Below are positions 31,856-40,784 of a stretch of 64,000 nucleotides of DNA, in pieces. The stretch is from Nonomuraea sp. NEAU-A123. GTDB taxonomy: Bacteria; Actinomycetota; Actinomycetes; Streptosporangiales; Streptosporangiaceae. Within the stretch, counting starts at the first letter, position 1. Every line of letters begins with the position of its first letter. Below the pieces are notes generated by a model that was given only the letters and a program-made list of their open reading frames with translations, had not been told where the DNA came from and ran no database searches. The translations under genes and the position numbers were made by a program. The stretch is taken from positions 204,228 through 268,227 of the forward strand of contig NZ_JAHFZZ010000016.1 in the NCBI RefSeq assembly GCF_018603905.1. The letters run 5' to 3'.

Positions 31856-32758
31856 ATGAGCGTGACATTCAACCCCGGTCCAGCTTCGGGCAAGACACGC
31901 ACTATCCGGACATTTGCCGGGCTCTTTGCCTTGGTCATGGCCATGGTGGGACTGGTGGCGACGCCGGCCGCCGCCGTCACCAACACCATCTGCGCGCTGG
32001 CTCCAGGCGGCACGTCCGTGTGGCGTTACAACGGCTACGGCACCAGCTGGACCCAGATCGGCGGCCCGGCTGGGACGCTGTACGGCGGAGGCATCGGCCT
32101 GTTCGCCACGTCGCCCAACGGCAGCAGCATCCACCGCTACCTCTCGCCCTTCAACTGGCAACACATAGGCGGCCCCGGCGCTACGTGGGCGGTCACCAAC
32201 CAGGCCATCTACGGCCTCTCACCCAACCGCAGCGCCATCTATAGATGGACCGGAGTCGGCACCAACTGGACCCAGATCGGCGGCCCGGCCAACTGGCTGT
32301 ACGGGGGAGGCTTCGGGGTATTCGCCACCTCGCCCAACGGCAGCAGCATCCGTGCCTACCTCAACTCGCCCTTCAACTGGCAACACATAGGCGGCCCCGG
32401 CGCTACGTGGGCGGTCACCAACCAGGCCATCTACGGCCTCTCACCCAACCGCAACGCCGTCTACAGATGGACCGGAGTCGGCACCAACTGGACCCAGATC
32501 GGCGGCCCGGCCAACTGGCTGTACGGGGGAGGCTTCGGGGTATTCGCCACCTCGCCCAACGGCAGCAGCATCTGGGCCTACCTCAACTCGCCCTTCAACT
32601 GGCAGCACATAGGCGGCCCCGGTTATAGCTGGGCGGTCAGCAACAACGCCATCTACGGCCTGTCACCCAATCGCAACGCCGTCTACAAGTGGACCGGAGT
32701 CGGCACCAACTGGACCCAGATCGGCGGTCCCGCCGACCAGATCGTGCCGTGCCCGTAA
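31856..32758 (+). CDS. Secreted tectonin/PLL-like beta-propeller (lectin-like)
   Basis: A 300-residue exported protein: signal peptide TFAGLFALVMAMVGLVATPA, then six and a half alternating blades. Type A reads VYRWTGVGTNWTQIGGPANW, LYGGGFGVFATSPNGSS; type B reads IRAYLNSPFNWQHIGGPGAT, WAVTNQAIYGLSPNRNA. The W..IGGP core recalls tectonin and Photorhabdus PLL lectins, which bind sugars. Two Cys (CALAP near the start, VPCP at the end) could join first and last blades. AGGAAGGA precedes the ATG. Sits divergent from the broken SARP gene. Confidence 0.7.
   Translation: MSVTFNPGPASGKTRTIRTFAGLFALVMAMVGLVATPAAAVTNTICALAPGGTSVWRYNGYGTSWTQIGGPAGTLYGGGIGLFATSPNGSSIHRYLSPFNWQHIGGPGATWAVTNQAIYGLSPNRSAIYRWTGVGTNWTQIGGPANWLYGGGFGVFATSPNGSSIRAYLNSPFNWQHIGGPGATWAVTNQAIYGLSPNRNAVYRWTGVGTNWTQIGGPANWLYGGGFGVFATSPNGSSIWAYLNSPFNWQHIGGPGYSWAVSNNAIYGLSPNRNAVYKWTGVGTNWTQIGGPADQIVPCP
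32020..32755 (+). repeat. 222-bp tandem DNA repeats within the propeller gene
   Basis: Blocks recur every 222 bases: the ACACATAGGCGGCCCCGG segment appears at 32161, 32383 and, with one change, 32605. Long stretches of the second and third units are identical at DNA level, including synonymous positions. This indicates recent duplication or gene conversion. Confidence 0.85.
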
Positions 32759-32776
32759 CGGAGTGCCGCATGCAAA

Positions 32777-32807
32777 AGGGAGCATGGGCCAAGGGCCCGT
32801 GCTCCCT
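32777..32807. terminator. Bidirectional hairpin terminator
   Basis: AGGGAGCATGGGCC pairs with GGCCCGTGCTCCCT (one G-T wobble) around a three-base loop, between the convergent propeller and ArsR genes. Confidence 0.7.
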
Positions 32808-32825
32808 GCCCCCTGTCCAAGCGCC

Positions 32826-33164
32826 TCACCAGTCGCCGCCCAGCGCCTCCTTGGCCGCCGCGATGCGCCCCTCGTCCCGCTGGTAGAACACCCACTGTTT
32901 GATCTTCTTGCCGCGCACCAGCCCCGCCGCGCTGAGCACCTTCAGATGCCCGCCGCAGGTCGGCTGGCTCACACCGAGCTTCTCCGCGATGAACAGCGAG
33001 CAGACCCCGTCACTGACCAGGTCACCGTCACGCTGCGGCGGAAAGTGCCGCTCCGGCTCACGCAGCCATTCGAGGATCAGCAGCCGCTTGTCGTTGGCCA
33101 GCGCTTTGACCAGATCCACATCCACCACGAAGGCATTGTGGCAATTAGCTAACTGCCTGTCCAT
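32826..33164 (-). CDS. ArsR-type HTH regulator
   Basis: A 112-residue winged-helix protein: VDLVKALANDKRLLILEWLR, then CSLFIAEKLGVSQPTCGGHL with Cys residues flanking the recognition helix, KVLSAAGLVRGKKIKQWVFY, QRDEGRIAAAKEAL. The N-terminus MDRQLANCHNAF contains Cys-His. Several Cys suggest a metal or redox sensor, but ligand geometry cannot be read. It lies 105 bases downstream of an NmrA-like oxidoreductase on the same strand. A palindrome falls within its own first codons. Confidence 0.85.
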   Translation of the reverse strand: MDRQLANCHNAFVVDVDLVKALANDKRLLILEWLREPERHFPPQRDGDLVSDGVCSLFIAEKLGVSQPTCGGHLKVLSAAGLVRGKKIKQWVFYQRDEGRIAAAKEALGGDW

Positions 33165-33269
33165 GGTGGTCCGGCTTTTACGACCTGGCGCGTGACCAGA
33201 CCCGCGCCAGCAGGACGACGCTCCCGCGAACACGGCCACCACGGCCGTGACGTACTCCTTCGAAGGGTG

Positions 33270-34139
33270 TCAGTCGCGGAAGGCGGCGGCGTGGTCGGTG
33301 ACCCATTCCGCCCAGGTGCGCGCGGGACGGCCGAGGGCCTTGTCCACCTCGTCGGTGACGGGTGCGGGCTGGCCGGCGCCACGGGCATACCTGGCGAGCA
33401 GGGCCACCACGAACGCCTCGTTCATCCCCATCCCGACCATGCCCTGCCTGACGGCCTCCGGCGGCACCTCCTGGAACCGCAGCGGCCTGCCGAGCACCTC
33501 ACCGATGGTGGCGACCAGTTCCTCGTGGGTCAGGGACTGCGGTCCGGTCAGCTCGAGCTTCCTGCCCACCAGGTCATCGGACAGCAGCGCGCGGACGCCG
33601 ACCTCGGCCAGATCCCGCTCGTGGATGGGCGCTTCGGAGAAGTTCGCGTACGGCCCCCGGACGACGTCACCGGCGCGGATCTGACCGCCCCACGCCAGGA
33701 GAGTGTTGATCGCGAAGGCACTGGCCCGCAGGCTCACCCATTCCAAGCCACTGGCGACGGCGGCGGCCTCGACCTCCTTGTTCCTGTCCCCGTTGAACCG
33801 GGACGGCTGGTGATCGAGGTCTTCGTCGACGTTGACCGCGGACAGCACCGCCACCCGGGTCACCCCGTGGTCCTTGGCGAGTGCCAGTAGTTCGGGGGCG
33901 GCGAGTCCCGCGGCGCGCGGGTTGAGGAAAAGACCGGTGACGCCTTCCAGGCAGGCGGCCAGCGTGCTGGGCCGTGCCGGGTCGGCCGCCACGACTTCGA
34001 CCCCGTCGGGCAGGCCGGCCGCCTGCGGATCACGGGTGACCGCGCGGACCTTGGCGCCCTGGCTGACGAGCAGTTCAATGAGGGGGCGTCCGACGATGCC
34101 CGTGGCTCCGGTTACGAGGAACATTGCACGGCCTTTCAT
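33270..34139 (-). CDS. NmrA-like NAD(P)-binding protein
   Basis: A 289-residue atypical SDR: the dinucleotide fold FLVTGATGIVGRPLIELLVS, ARPSTLAACLEGVTGLFLNP and VTRVAVLSAVNVDEDLDHQP, with the NmrA-type later segment LVGRKLELTGPQSLTHEELV. No Tyr-x3-Lys pair, as expected for NmrA/QOR2-like members, which act as redox sensors or quinone reductases. It may be cotranscribed with the ArsR-type gene downstream, giving a redox-sensing pair. Confidence 0.85.
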   Translation of the reverse strand: MKGRAMFLVTGATGIVGRPLIELLVSQGAKVRAVTRDPQAAGLPDGVEVVAADPARPSTLAACLEGVTGLFLNPRAAGLAAPELLALAKDHGVTRVAVLSAVNVDEDLDHQPSRFNGDRNKEVEAAAVASGLEWVSLRASAFAINTLLAWGGQIRAGDVVRGPYANFSEAPIHERDLAEVGVRALLSDDLVGRKLELTGPQSLTHEELVATIGEVLGRPLRFQEVPPEAVRQGMVGMGMNEAFVVALLARYARGAGQPAPVTDEVDKALGRPARTWAEWVTDHAAAFRD

Positions 34140-34219
34140 TGGGAGCTATCTATGTGCGATCACCCCCATAGAGCCGGGTGGGCATGCCAGGTGTGACATC
34201 CGCCCCGCAATGACATTCC

Positions 34220-35719
34220 TCAGCCTGACCGGTTGAGCGGGCGGCCCCGCAGCTCGGCCTTCTGGAGCTTGCCCGAACCGGTCCGGGGCAGGCCGTCCAC
34301 CAGGTCGAAGTAGCGCGGGATCTTGTACCTGGCCAGCCGCCCGGCGAGGAACTCCCGCAGCTCCTCGCCGGTGACGGCCGCCCGGCAGACCACGAACGCC
34401 CGCCCGACCTCGCCCCAGGTGGCGTCCGGCACCCCCACGACGGCGGCCTCCGCCACGGCCGGGTGCTCGAAGAGCACGCCTTCGACCTCCGCCGGATAGA
34501 CGTTCTCGCCGCCCGAGATGTACATGTCCTTGACCCGGTCCACGAGGTACAGGTGCCCCTCGCCGTCGAACGCGCCGATGTCGCCCGTACGGAGCCAGCG
34601 CCCCGCCACGAACGCCGCGGCGGTCGCCTCGGGATTCCGCCAGTAGCCGGGGGTCACGTTCGGCCCCTGGACCAGCACCTCGCCCGGCTCGCCGACGGCC
34701 GTGCCGGAGAGGTCGGGCCGGACCACGCGTACGTTGGTGAAGAACACGGGGACCCCGGCCGAGCCCACCTTGCGCACGCTCTGCCCGGCCTCCAGGAAGG
34801 TCGCGCCCGGCGCCGTCTCGGTGAGCCCGTAGCCCTGGCAGAACACCAGGCCCCGTTCCTGGTAGGTGCGGATGAGCGCGGCCGGGATCGGCGCGCCGCC
34901 CGACATCAGGTTGCGCAGCGACGACAGGTCGGCCGTGGCCCACCTCGGCGACCGGGCGAACGCGGCGAACATCGTGGTGACGCCGAACATCCAGGTGATG
35001 CGGTGCTTCTCGATGAGGTCGTAGCAGCCGTCCACGTCCCAGGACGGCATGATCACCGAGCAGCCGCCCTTGGCGAACGTCGGCAGCAGCGTCTGGTTCA
35101 GCGCCGCGACGTGGAAGAGCGGCGCGCTGATCAGCGTCATCTCGTCGCTCGCCACGTCGACGCCGATCAGCATGTTGAAGGTGTTCCACACCAGGTTGCC
35201 ATGGCTGAGCAGGGCGCCTTTGGGCCGCCCGGTGGTGCCGGAGGTGTAGAGGATGAGCGCGGGGTCGGCCAGCCCGACCCGTACGTCGATCGGCCCGGAA
35301 TCACCCTCGGCCAGCCAGCTCTCGTAGTCCGGCTCCAGCGGCACGAGCAGGGCGGAGGTGCCGGTGAGAGCCCGGACCACCTCGGCGCACTCGGGCGCGT
35401 AGATCAGGACGGCCGGGCCGCAGTCGTCCAGCATGTAGCCGATCTCGGGCGCGGTCAGCCGGAAGTTCAGCGGCACGAAGATCCCGCCGAGCAGGTGCGT
35501 GGCGAACATGGTCTCGGCGAGAGCGGTGTGGTTCGGGCCGAGGTAGGCGACCCGGTCTCCGGCTCCCACCCCGGCCGCACGCAGGCACGCGGCCAGCTTC
35601 GTCGTCCGCGTGTGCACCTCGGCGTAGGTGACCGCCCGGCCGTCGAAGACGAACGCCGCACGGTCCGGCGTCATCTGGGCCCGGCGAGCCGGCCACCCTC
35701 CCACTCCCGCGTTCTCCAT
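34220..35719 (-). CDS. AMP-binding acyl-CoA synthetase
   Basis: A 499-residue ANL-superfamily ligase that adenylates a carboxylic acid and transfers it to CoA. Motifs: LILYTSGTTGRPKGALLSHG (P-loop), GYGLTETAPGATFLEAG, WLRTGDIGAFDGEGHLYLVD, RVKDMYISGGENVYPAEVEG and GLPRTGSGKLQKAELRG with the catalytic lysine. ATG 35719 (MENAGVGG) is preferred over 35767. Divergent from a PaaX-like regulator, as in phenylacetate-type aromatic catabolism, though the remaining pathway genes are absent. Confidence 0.9.
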   Translation of the reverse strand: MENAGVGGWPARRAQMTPDRAAFVFDGRAVTYAEVHTRTTKLAACLRAAGVGAGDRVAYLGPNHTALAETMFATHLLGGIFVPLNFRLTAPEIGYMLDDCGPAVLIYAPECAEVVRALTGTSALLVPLEPDYESWLAEGDSGPIDVRVGLADPALILYTSGTTGRPKGALLSHGNLVWNTFNMLIGVDVASDEMTLISAPLFHVAALNQTLLPTFAKGGCSVIMPSWDVDGCYDLIEKHRITWMFGVTTMFAAFARSPRWATADLSSLRNLMSGGAPIPAALIRTYQERGLVFCQGYGLTETAPGATFLEAGQSVRKVGSAGVPVFFTNVRVVRPDLSGTAVGEPGEVLVQGPNVTPGYWRNPEATAAAFVAGRWLRTGDIGAFDGEGHLYLVDRVKDMYISGGENVYPAEVEGVLFEHPAVAEAAVVGVPDATWGEVGRAFVVCRAAVTGEELREFLAGRLARYKIPRYFDLVDGLPRTGSGKLQKAELRGRPLNRSG

Positions 35720-35837
35720 GGGCGTACGGCCTCTCGCATCGGTCAGTCCGATACCTACCCCATTCACATGAGGCAGTTTCTCAACCTGAGTCAGAGTTTT
35801 GCCGACCGTGACGGATCCGTCTACCCTCTGTGCTGTG

Positions 35838-36674
35838 ATGCTCGGCGATGGAGACGCTCTGACGGCCCGTCCGCAGTCCCTGATGTTCAGCTTTCTCGGC
35901 GTCTACGTGCTGGGGCGCGGCACCGCCGTCTATTCGGGCAGCGTCATCGACGTCTTCGCCCGGCTCGGCGTCACCGAGGAGGCGGTGCGCTCCACGCTCA
36001 CCCGCATGGTCAAGCGGGGTCTGCTGGCCCGGCACCGTCAGGGGCGCAGGATGTACTTCGGGCTCACCGAGCACGCGGTGGAGGTGCTCGACGACGGGCG
36101 CCGCCGGGTCTGGGAGACCGGCGCGGTCAACCGCGACTGGGACGGCGCCTGGACCCTGGTGGGCTTCTCGATCCCCGACGGCCTGCGCAGCACCCGGCAC
36201 GACCTCCGCTCGCAGCTCGTCTGGGCCGGGTTCGGCCTGCTGCAGAGCGGGCTGTGGATCGCGCCGGGCGTCAAGGACGTCGCGGGCATCCTCGCCCCGC
36301 TCGAACTCGGCGATCACGTCACCGTGATGACGGCCCGGGCGTTCAAGCCGACCGAGTCGGCCGACCTGGTGCGGAAGGCGTTCAGCACCGAGCGGATCGC
36401 CGCGCGCTACCGGGCGTTCCTCGACCGCTGGGACACCCCGAACCCGCTCCCCTCGGCGGCCGACGACCTGGCCCGGCAGCTTCTCCTGCACACCGACTGG
36501 CTGCAGCTGGTCCGCCAGGACCCGCACCTGCCGGCCGAACACCTGCCGGCGGACTGGCCGGCGATCCGGGCCGAGCAGGTGTTCCGCACCCTGGCCCGCG
36601 ACTACGCGCCGAGCGCCAGGGTGCTGGCCGACACCGTCCTGGACGAACTGACCGTCACTTCACCGGCCGGCTGA
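35838..36674 (+). CDS. PaaX-family regulator
   Basis: A 278-residue protein of the phenylacetate repressor type: the PaaX HTH (GSVIDVFARLGVTEEAVRST, LTRMVKRGLLARHRQGRRMY), the central domain WTLVGFSIPDGLRSTRHDLR with WAGFGLLQSGLWIAPGV, and the C-terminal PaaX_C region. PaaX proteins are released by aryl-CoA thioesters. Divergent from an acyl-CoA ligase that would make such a thioester, which supports a feedback pair. Start taken at ATG 35838; 35799 is possible. Confidence 0.88.
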   Translation: MLGDGDALTARPQSLMFSFLGVYVLGRGTAVYSGSVIDVFARLGVTEEAVRSTLTRMVKRGLLARHRQGRRMYFGLTEHAVEVLDDGRRRVWETGAVNRDWDGAWTLVGFSIPDGLRSTRHDLRSQLVWAGFGLLQSGLWIAPGVKDVAGILAPLELGDHVTVMTARAFKPTESADLVRKAFSTERIAARYRAFLDRWDTPNPLPSAADDLARQLLLHTDWLQLVRQDPHLPAEHLPADWPAIRAEQVFRTLARDYAPSARVLADTVLDELTVTSPAG

Positions 36675-36729
36675 CCGCGCGGCCCGCCTCGCCGTCGGCC
36701 GAGCCGATCAGCGAGCGCCGCCCGCCCGA

Positions 36730-37989
36730 TCAGCGGGCGCTGGTGGCCGCGCGGCGCTTGGTCCACACGTCGAAGGCCACAGCGGCGAGCAGGACGGCGC
36801 CCTTGACGAACATGACCCGCTCGCTCGGCGCGCCGATCAGCGACATGCCGTTGTTGATGACGCCCATGATCAGACCGCCGGTGACCGCCCCGACCACCTT
36901 GCCGACGCCGCCCTGTACGGCCGCACCGCCGATGAACGCAGCGGCGATCGCGTCCAGCTCGAAGGAGTTGCCCGCCGTGGGCCCGGCCTGGTTGAGCCGC
37001 CCGGCGAAGATGACCCCGGCGAGCGCGGACAGGACGCCCATGTTCACGAAGATCCAGAAGACGACCGACTTGACCTTGATGCCGGACAGCAGCGCCGCCT
37101 GCAGGTTGCCGCCGATGGCGTAGATCCGCCGGCCGAACACGGCCCGGTTGGTCACCAGTGAGTAGGCCAGCACCAGCAGCGCGAGCAGGACCAGCACCCA
37201 GGGCAGGTTCTTGAACCTGGCCAACTGCACCACCACCGCGAGGATGACCGCGGCGGCCGCGGCGATGCGCAGCAGGAAGATCGGCAGCGGGTCGACGCTC
37301 TGGCGGTAGCCCAGCCGCGCCATCCGGCTCCGCCACTGGGTGGCGGCCATACCGGCCACCGCCACCAGGCCGAGCAGCAGGCTGAACAGATCGGCGCCGC
37401 CCAGCGGGCCGAGCCCGATGTTGCCGAGATAGCTGTCGGTGAAGCCGTTGGACAGCGTACGGACGGCGTCAGGGAACGGGCCGATGCCCTGGTTGCCCAG
37501 CACGGTCAGCGTGAGCGCGCGGAACAGCAGCATGCCGGCCAGCGTCACGATGAACGCCGGGATGCCGTAGTAGGCGATCCAGAACCCCTGCCACGCGCCG
37601 ATGAGCGCGCCCGCGATCAGCGTGATGACCAGCGCCAGCGGCCACGGCACGCCGTAGTTCACCATGAGCACGGCGGCGATGGCCCCGGTGACGGCCACGA
37701 CCGACCCCACGGACAGGTCGATGTGCCCGGCGATGATGATCAGGATCATCCCGATGGCCAGGATCAGGATGTAGGAGTTCTGGACGATGATGTTGGAGAT
37801 GTTCTGCGGCTGGAGCAGCGCCCCCTTGGTGAGGAACGCGAACAGCACGACGATCAGCGCGAACGCGACATAGATGCCGCTCTGCCGTACGTTGAACGAC
37901 AGCCACGACGACCTGCCCTGTCCCCGTGGCGGGGGCGGTTCCTGGCCGGCGGGCGCCAGCCCGGCGTCGGTGGATGAGGTGCTGCTCAT
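36730..37989 (-). CDS. mmsB: Multiple-monosaccharide ABC transporter permease
   Basis: A 419-residue CUT2 permease with about ten membrane segments: SYILILAIGMILIIIAGHID, LSVGSVVAVTGAIAAVLMV, YYGIPAFIVTLAGMLLFRAL, FGRRIYAIGGNLQAALLSGI and GKVVGAVTGGLIMGVINNGM. The extended middle (QSVDPLPIFLLRIAAAAAVI) is typical of the MmsB/GguB/XylH type. The ATG overlaps the stop of the ATPase gene (ATGA). It pairs with the next two genes to import monosaccharides. Confidence 0.92.
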   Translation of the reverse strand: MSSTSSTDAGLAPAGQEPPPPRGQGRSSWLSFNVRQSGIYVAFALIVVLFAFLTKGALLQPQNISNIIVQNSYILILAIGMILIIIAGHIDLSVGSVVAVTGAIAAVLMVNYGVPWPLALVITLIAGALIGAWQGFWIAYYGIPAFIVTLAGMLLFRALTLTVLGNQGIGPFPDAVRTLSNGFTDSYLGNIGLGPLGGADLFSLLLGLVAVAGMAATQWRSRMARLGYRQSVDPLPIFLLRIAAAAAVILAVVVQLARFKNLPWVLVLLALLVLAYSLVTNRAVFGRRIYAIGGNLQAALLSGIKVKSVVFWIFVNMGVLSALAGVIFAGRLNQAGPTAGNSFELDAIAAAFIGGAAVQGGVGKVVGAVTGGLIMGVINNGMSLIGAPSERVMFVKGAVLLAAVAFDVWTKRRAATSAR

Positions 37990-39524
37990 CGGATCTCGTC
38001 CAGTCCTTTCGTCATGTACTGCATGAGGCCCTCCTGCGTGGCCTCCTCGCGCGGGACCTCGCCGGTGATCCGGCCGGCCGACAACGCGTAGATCCGGTCG
38101 CACAGGCCCAGGAGTTCCGGCAGCTCCGAAGAGATGACCAGGATGGCCTTGCCCTCGTCGGCGAGCCGGTTGATGATCGAGTAGATCTCGTACTTGGCCC
38201 CGACGTCGATGCCCCGGGTCGGCTCGTCAAGGATGAGGACGTCGGGGTCCGTGAAGATCCACTTCGACAGGACGACCTTCTGCTGGTTGCCACCGCTGAG
38301 CTTGCCGGTGACGCTCAGCACGCTGGGCGCCTTGATGTTCATGCTCTCGCGGAACTCGTCGGCGACCCGGTATTCCTCGTTGTCGTTGACCCAGCCGCGG
38401 CGGGCCAGCTTCGGCAGCGCGGCGGCGGAGACGTTCCGCTTGATGTCCTCGATCAGGTTGAGGCCGTACTTCTTGCGGTCCTCGGTGGCGTACGCGATGC
38501 CGTGGCGGATCGCGTCCTGCACCGACCGGATCTCTATCTGCCGGCCCTCTTTGTAGATGCGACCGGAGATGTCGGTGCCGTAGACGCGGCCGAAGACGCT
38601 CATGGCCAGCTCGGTACGCCCGGCCCCCATGAGCCCCGCGAGGCCGACGATCTCGCCCTTGCGCAGGGTGAGGTTGGCGTTGGAGACCACGACCCGGCCG
38701 CGATGGGCCGGGCTGTGCACCGTCCAGTCCTCGATGCGCAGCACCTCCTCGCCGATGTTCGGCTCGTGCGGCGGGAAGCGGTTCTCCAGGTCGCGGCCGA
38801 CCATGCCGGAGATGATGCGGCCCTCCGTGACGTGGTCGTCGACCATGTCGAGCCGCTCGATCGTCCGGCCGTCGCGCAGGATGGTGATCGAGTCGGCGAT
38901 GTCGATGACCTCGTTGAGCTTGTGCGAGATGATCACACAGGTGATGCCCTCGTCACGCAGGCCGCGCAGCAGGTCGAGCAGGTGCGCCGAGTCCTCGTCG
39001 TTGAGCGCGGCCGTCGGCTCGTCGAGGATGAGCAGGCGCACCCGCTTGGACAGCGCCTTGGCGATCTCCACGAGCTGCTGCTTGCCCACCCCGATGTCGG
39101 AGATGAGCGTCACCGGGTTCTCCCGCAGCCCGACCCGGTTCAGCAGCTCGGCCGCCTCGTGGTTGGTCCGGTTCCAGTCGATCAGGCCACGGGTGGCCTG
39201 CTCGTTGCCGAGGAAGATGTTCTCGGCGATCGACAGTTGCTGGCACAGGGCCAGCTCCTGGTGGATGATGACGATCCCGCGGTGCTCGCTGTCACGGATG
39301 TCGGCGAACCGGCACGGCTCTCCCTCGAACAAGATCTCGCCCTCGTAGGAGCCGTGCGCGTAGACGCCCGACAGCACCTTCATGAGCGTGGACTTGCCGG
39401 CACCGTTCTCGCCGCAGATCGCGTGGATCTCGCCCTGTCGTACGGACAGGTTGACGTCTTGCAGCGCCTTGACTCCGGGGAAGGTCTTGGTGATCCCGCG
39501 CATCCGCAGGATGTCATCAGTCAT
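37986..39524 (-). CDS. mmsA: Multiple-monosaccharide ABC transporter ATPase
   Basis: A 512-residue tandem ATPase. First half: AICGENGAGKSTLMKVLSGV (Walker A) and LLILDEPTAALNDEDSAHLL (Walker B); second half: GLAGLMGAGRTELAMSVFGR (degenerate Walker A as usual for CUT2), GKLSGGNQQKVVLSKWI (signature) and VLILDEPTRGIDVGAKYEIY. The two-domain layout is diagnostic of RbsA/XylG/MmsA. Four bases separate it from the binding-protein stop. Confidence 0.95.
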   Translation of the reverse strand: MTDDILRMRGITKTFPGVKALQDVNLSVRQGEIHAICGENGAGKSTLMKVLSGVYAHGSYEGEILFEGEPCRFADIRDSEHRGIVIIHQELALCQQLSIAENIFLGNEQATRGLIDWNRTNHEAAELLNRVGLRENPVTLISDIGVGKQQLVEIAKALSKRVRLLILDEPTAALNDEDSAHLLDLLRGLRDEGITCVIISHKLNEVIDIADSITILRDGRTIERLDMVDDHVTEGRIISGMVGRDLENRFPPHEPNIGEEVLRIEDWTVHSPAHRGRVVVSNANLTLRKGEIVGLAGLMGAGRTELAMSVFGRVYGTDISGRIYKEGRQIEIRSVQDAIRHGIAYATEDRKKYGLNLIEDIKRNVSAAALPKLARRGWVNDNEEYRVADEFRESMNIKAPSVLSVTGKLSGGNQQKVVLSKWIFTDPDVLILDEPTRGIDVGAKYEIYSIINRLADEGKAILVISSELPELLGLCDRIYALSAGRITGEVPREEATQEGLMQYMTKGLDEIR

Positions 39525-39528
39525 GACG

Positions 39529-40665
39529 TCAGCCCAGCTGGGACTTGGAGTAGTAGCCGGTGGTGACGAGTTCCTTCTCGTAGTTCGTCTTGTCGACGAT
39601 CAGCGGCTGGAGCAGGTACGACGGCACGACCTTGTTGCCGTTGTCGTAGTCCTTGGTGTTGTTGACCTCGGGCTTGCCACCCTTGAGGACGGTGTCGGCG
39701 ATCTTGACCGTCACCTCGGCGAGCTGCCGGGTGTCCTTGTAGATGGTGGAGTACTGCTCACCCGCGATGATCGACTTCACCGACGCCAGCTCGGCGTCCT
39801 GGCCGGTCACGATCGGGTACGGCTGGCCGGAGGTCCCGTAGCCGTTGCTCTTGAGCGCCGACAGGATGCCGATCGACAGGCCGTCGTAGGGCGACAGGAC
39901 GCCGTCGACCTTGGTGCCGCCGCTGTAGGTCTTGGTCAGCAGGTCTTCCATGCGCTTCTGCGCGGTGGCCGGGTCCCAGCGCAGGATGGCGACCGTCTTG
40001 AAGTCCGTCTGGCCGCTCTTGACGGCGAGCGTGCCCTTGTCGATGAACGGCTTGAGCACCGACATCGCGCCGTTGAAGAAGAACGTCGCGTTGTTGTCGT
40101 CGGGCGAACCGGCGAACAGCTCGACGTTGAACGGGCCCTTGGCACTGCCCGCGGAGCCGTCGGCGTTCAGCAGCTTCAGCCCGACCAGCAGCGACGTGGC
40201 CTGCTGCACGCCGACCTTGAAGTTGTCGAACGTGGCGTAGTAGTCGACGTTCGGGCTGTTGCGGATCAGCCGGTCGTAGGCGACGACCGGGATCTTCTTG
40301 TCAGCGGCCTCTTGGAGCTGCGTGGTGATGGCCGTGCCGTCGATCGAGGCGATGATCAGGAGCTTGGCGCCCTTGGTGATCTGGTTCTCGATCTGGTTGA
40401 CCTGGGTCGGGATGTCGTTCTCCGCGTACTGCAGGTCCACCTTGTACCCGAGCTTCTCCAGCCCGGCCTTGACGTTGTCGCCGTCGTGGATCCAGCGCTC
40501 CGATGACTTGGTCGGCATGGTGACGCCCACCAGCGCGCCGGCGTTGCCTGCGGAGGCGCTGGAGGCGGCCTGCTGGTCAACCGTCTTCTCGGTCGAGCCA
40601 CATGCGGTCGCGACCGTGGCTAGCGCCAGGACGGAGACCACGGCCGCGAATCGTGGAAATCTCAT
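39529..40665 (-). CDS. chvE: ChvE-like sugar-binding lipoprotein
   Basis: A 378-residue periplasmic-type binding protein of the ChvE group. Lipobox TVATACGS at the N-terminus; VGVTMPTKSSERWIHDGDNV, VNQIENQITKGAKLLIIASI, VAYDRLIRNSPNVDYYATFD and LSPYDGLSIGILSALKSNGY are hallmarks of the MmsE/ChvE/XylF class binding glucose, galactose, xylose or arabinose. ATG 40665 follows an AAGGAG site. First gene of the transporter operon. Confidence 0.93.
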   Translation of the reverse strand: MRFPRFAAVVSVLALATVATACGSTEKTVDQQAASSASAGNAGALVGVTMPTKSSERWIHDGDNVKAGLEKLGYKVDLQYAENDIPTQVNQIENQITKGAKLLIIASIDGTAITTQLQEAADKKIPVVAYDRLIRNSPNVDYYATFDNFKVGVQQATSLLVGLKLLNADGSAGSAKGPFNVELFAGSPDDNNATFFFNGAMSVLKPFIDKGTLAVKSGQTDFKTVAILRWDPATAQKRMEDLLTKTYSGGTKVDGVLSPYDGLSIGILSALKSNGYGTSGQPYPIVTGQDAELASVKSIIAGEQYSTIYKDTRQLAEVTVKIADTVLKGGKPEVNNTKDYDNGNKVVPSYLLQPLIVDKTNYEKELVTTGYYSKSQLG

Positions 40666-40725
40666 ATTTCTCCTTGCGGAAATGGGGGGCTGCCCGCGCG
40701 TGCGGGAGACAGCCGATCCCGCGAG

Positions 40726-40739
40726 TGTTATCGCTAACA
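40726..40739. promoter_or_regulatory. LacI/ROK-type operator before chvE
   Basis: TGTTATCGCTAACA has TGTTA/TAACA arms and a CG centre, the pattern typical of LacI-family and related sugar repressors. It lies 61 bases upstream of chvE. No LacI or ROK repressor gene is nearby; the adjacent WYL regulator is a different class. Confidence 0.6.
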
Positions 40740-40784
40740 TTTCCGGTGTCAAGCGGAGGGGATAACGTAGACGTAACACAAGCT

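Noticed and set aside
34463..37123. An 886-residue plus-strand open frame
   Set aside because: Antisense to the acyl-CoA ligase and then an alternative frame of PaaX. High GC keeps such frames open.
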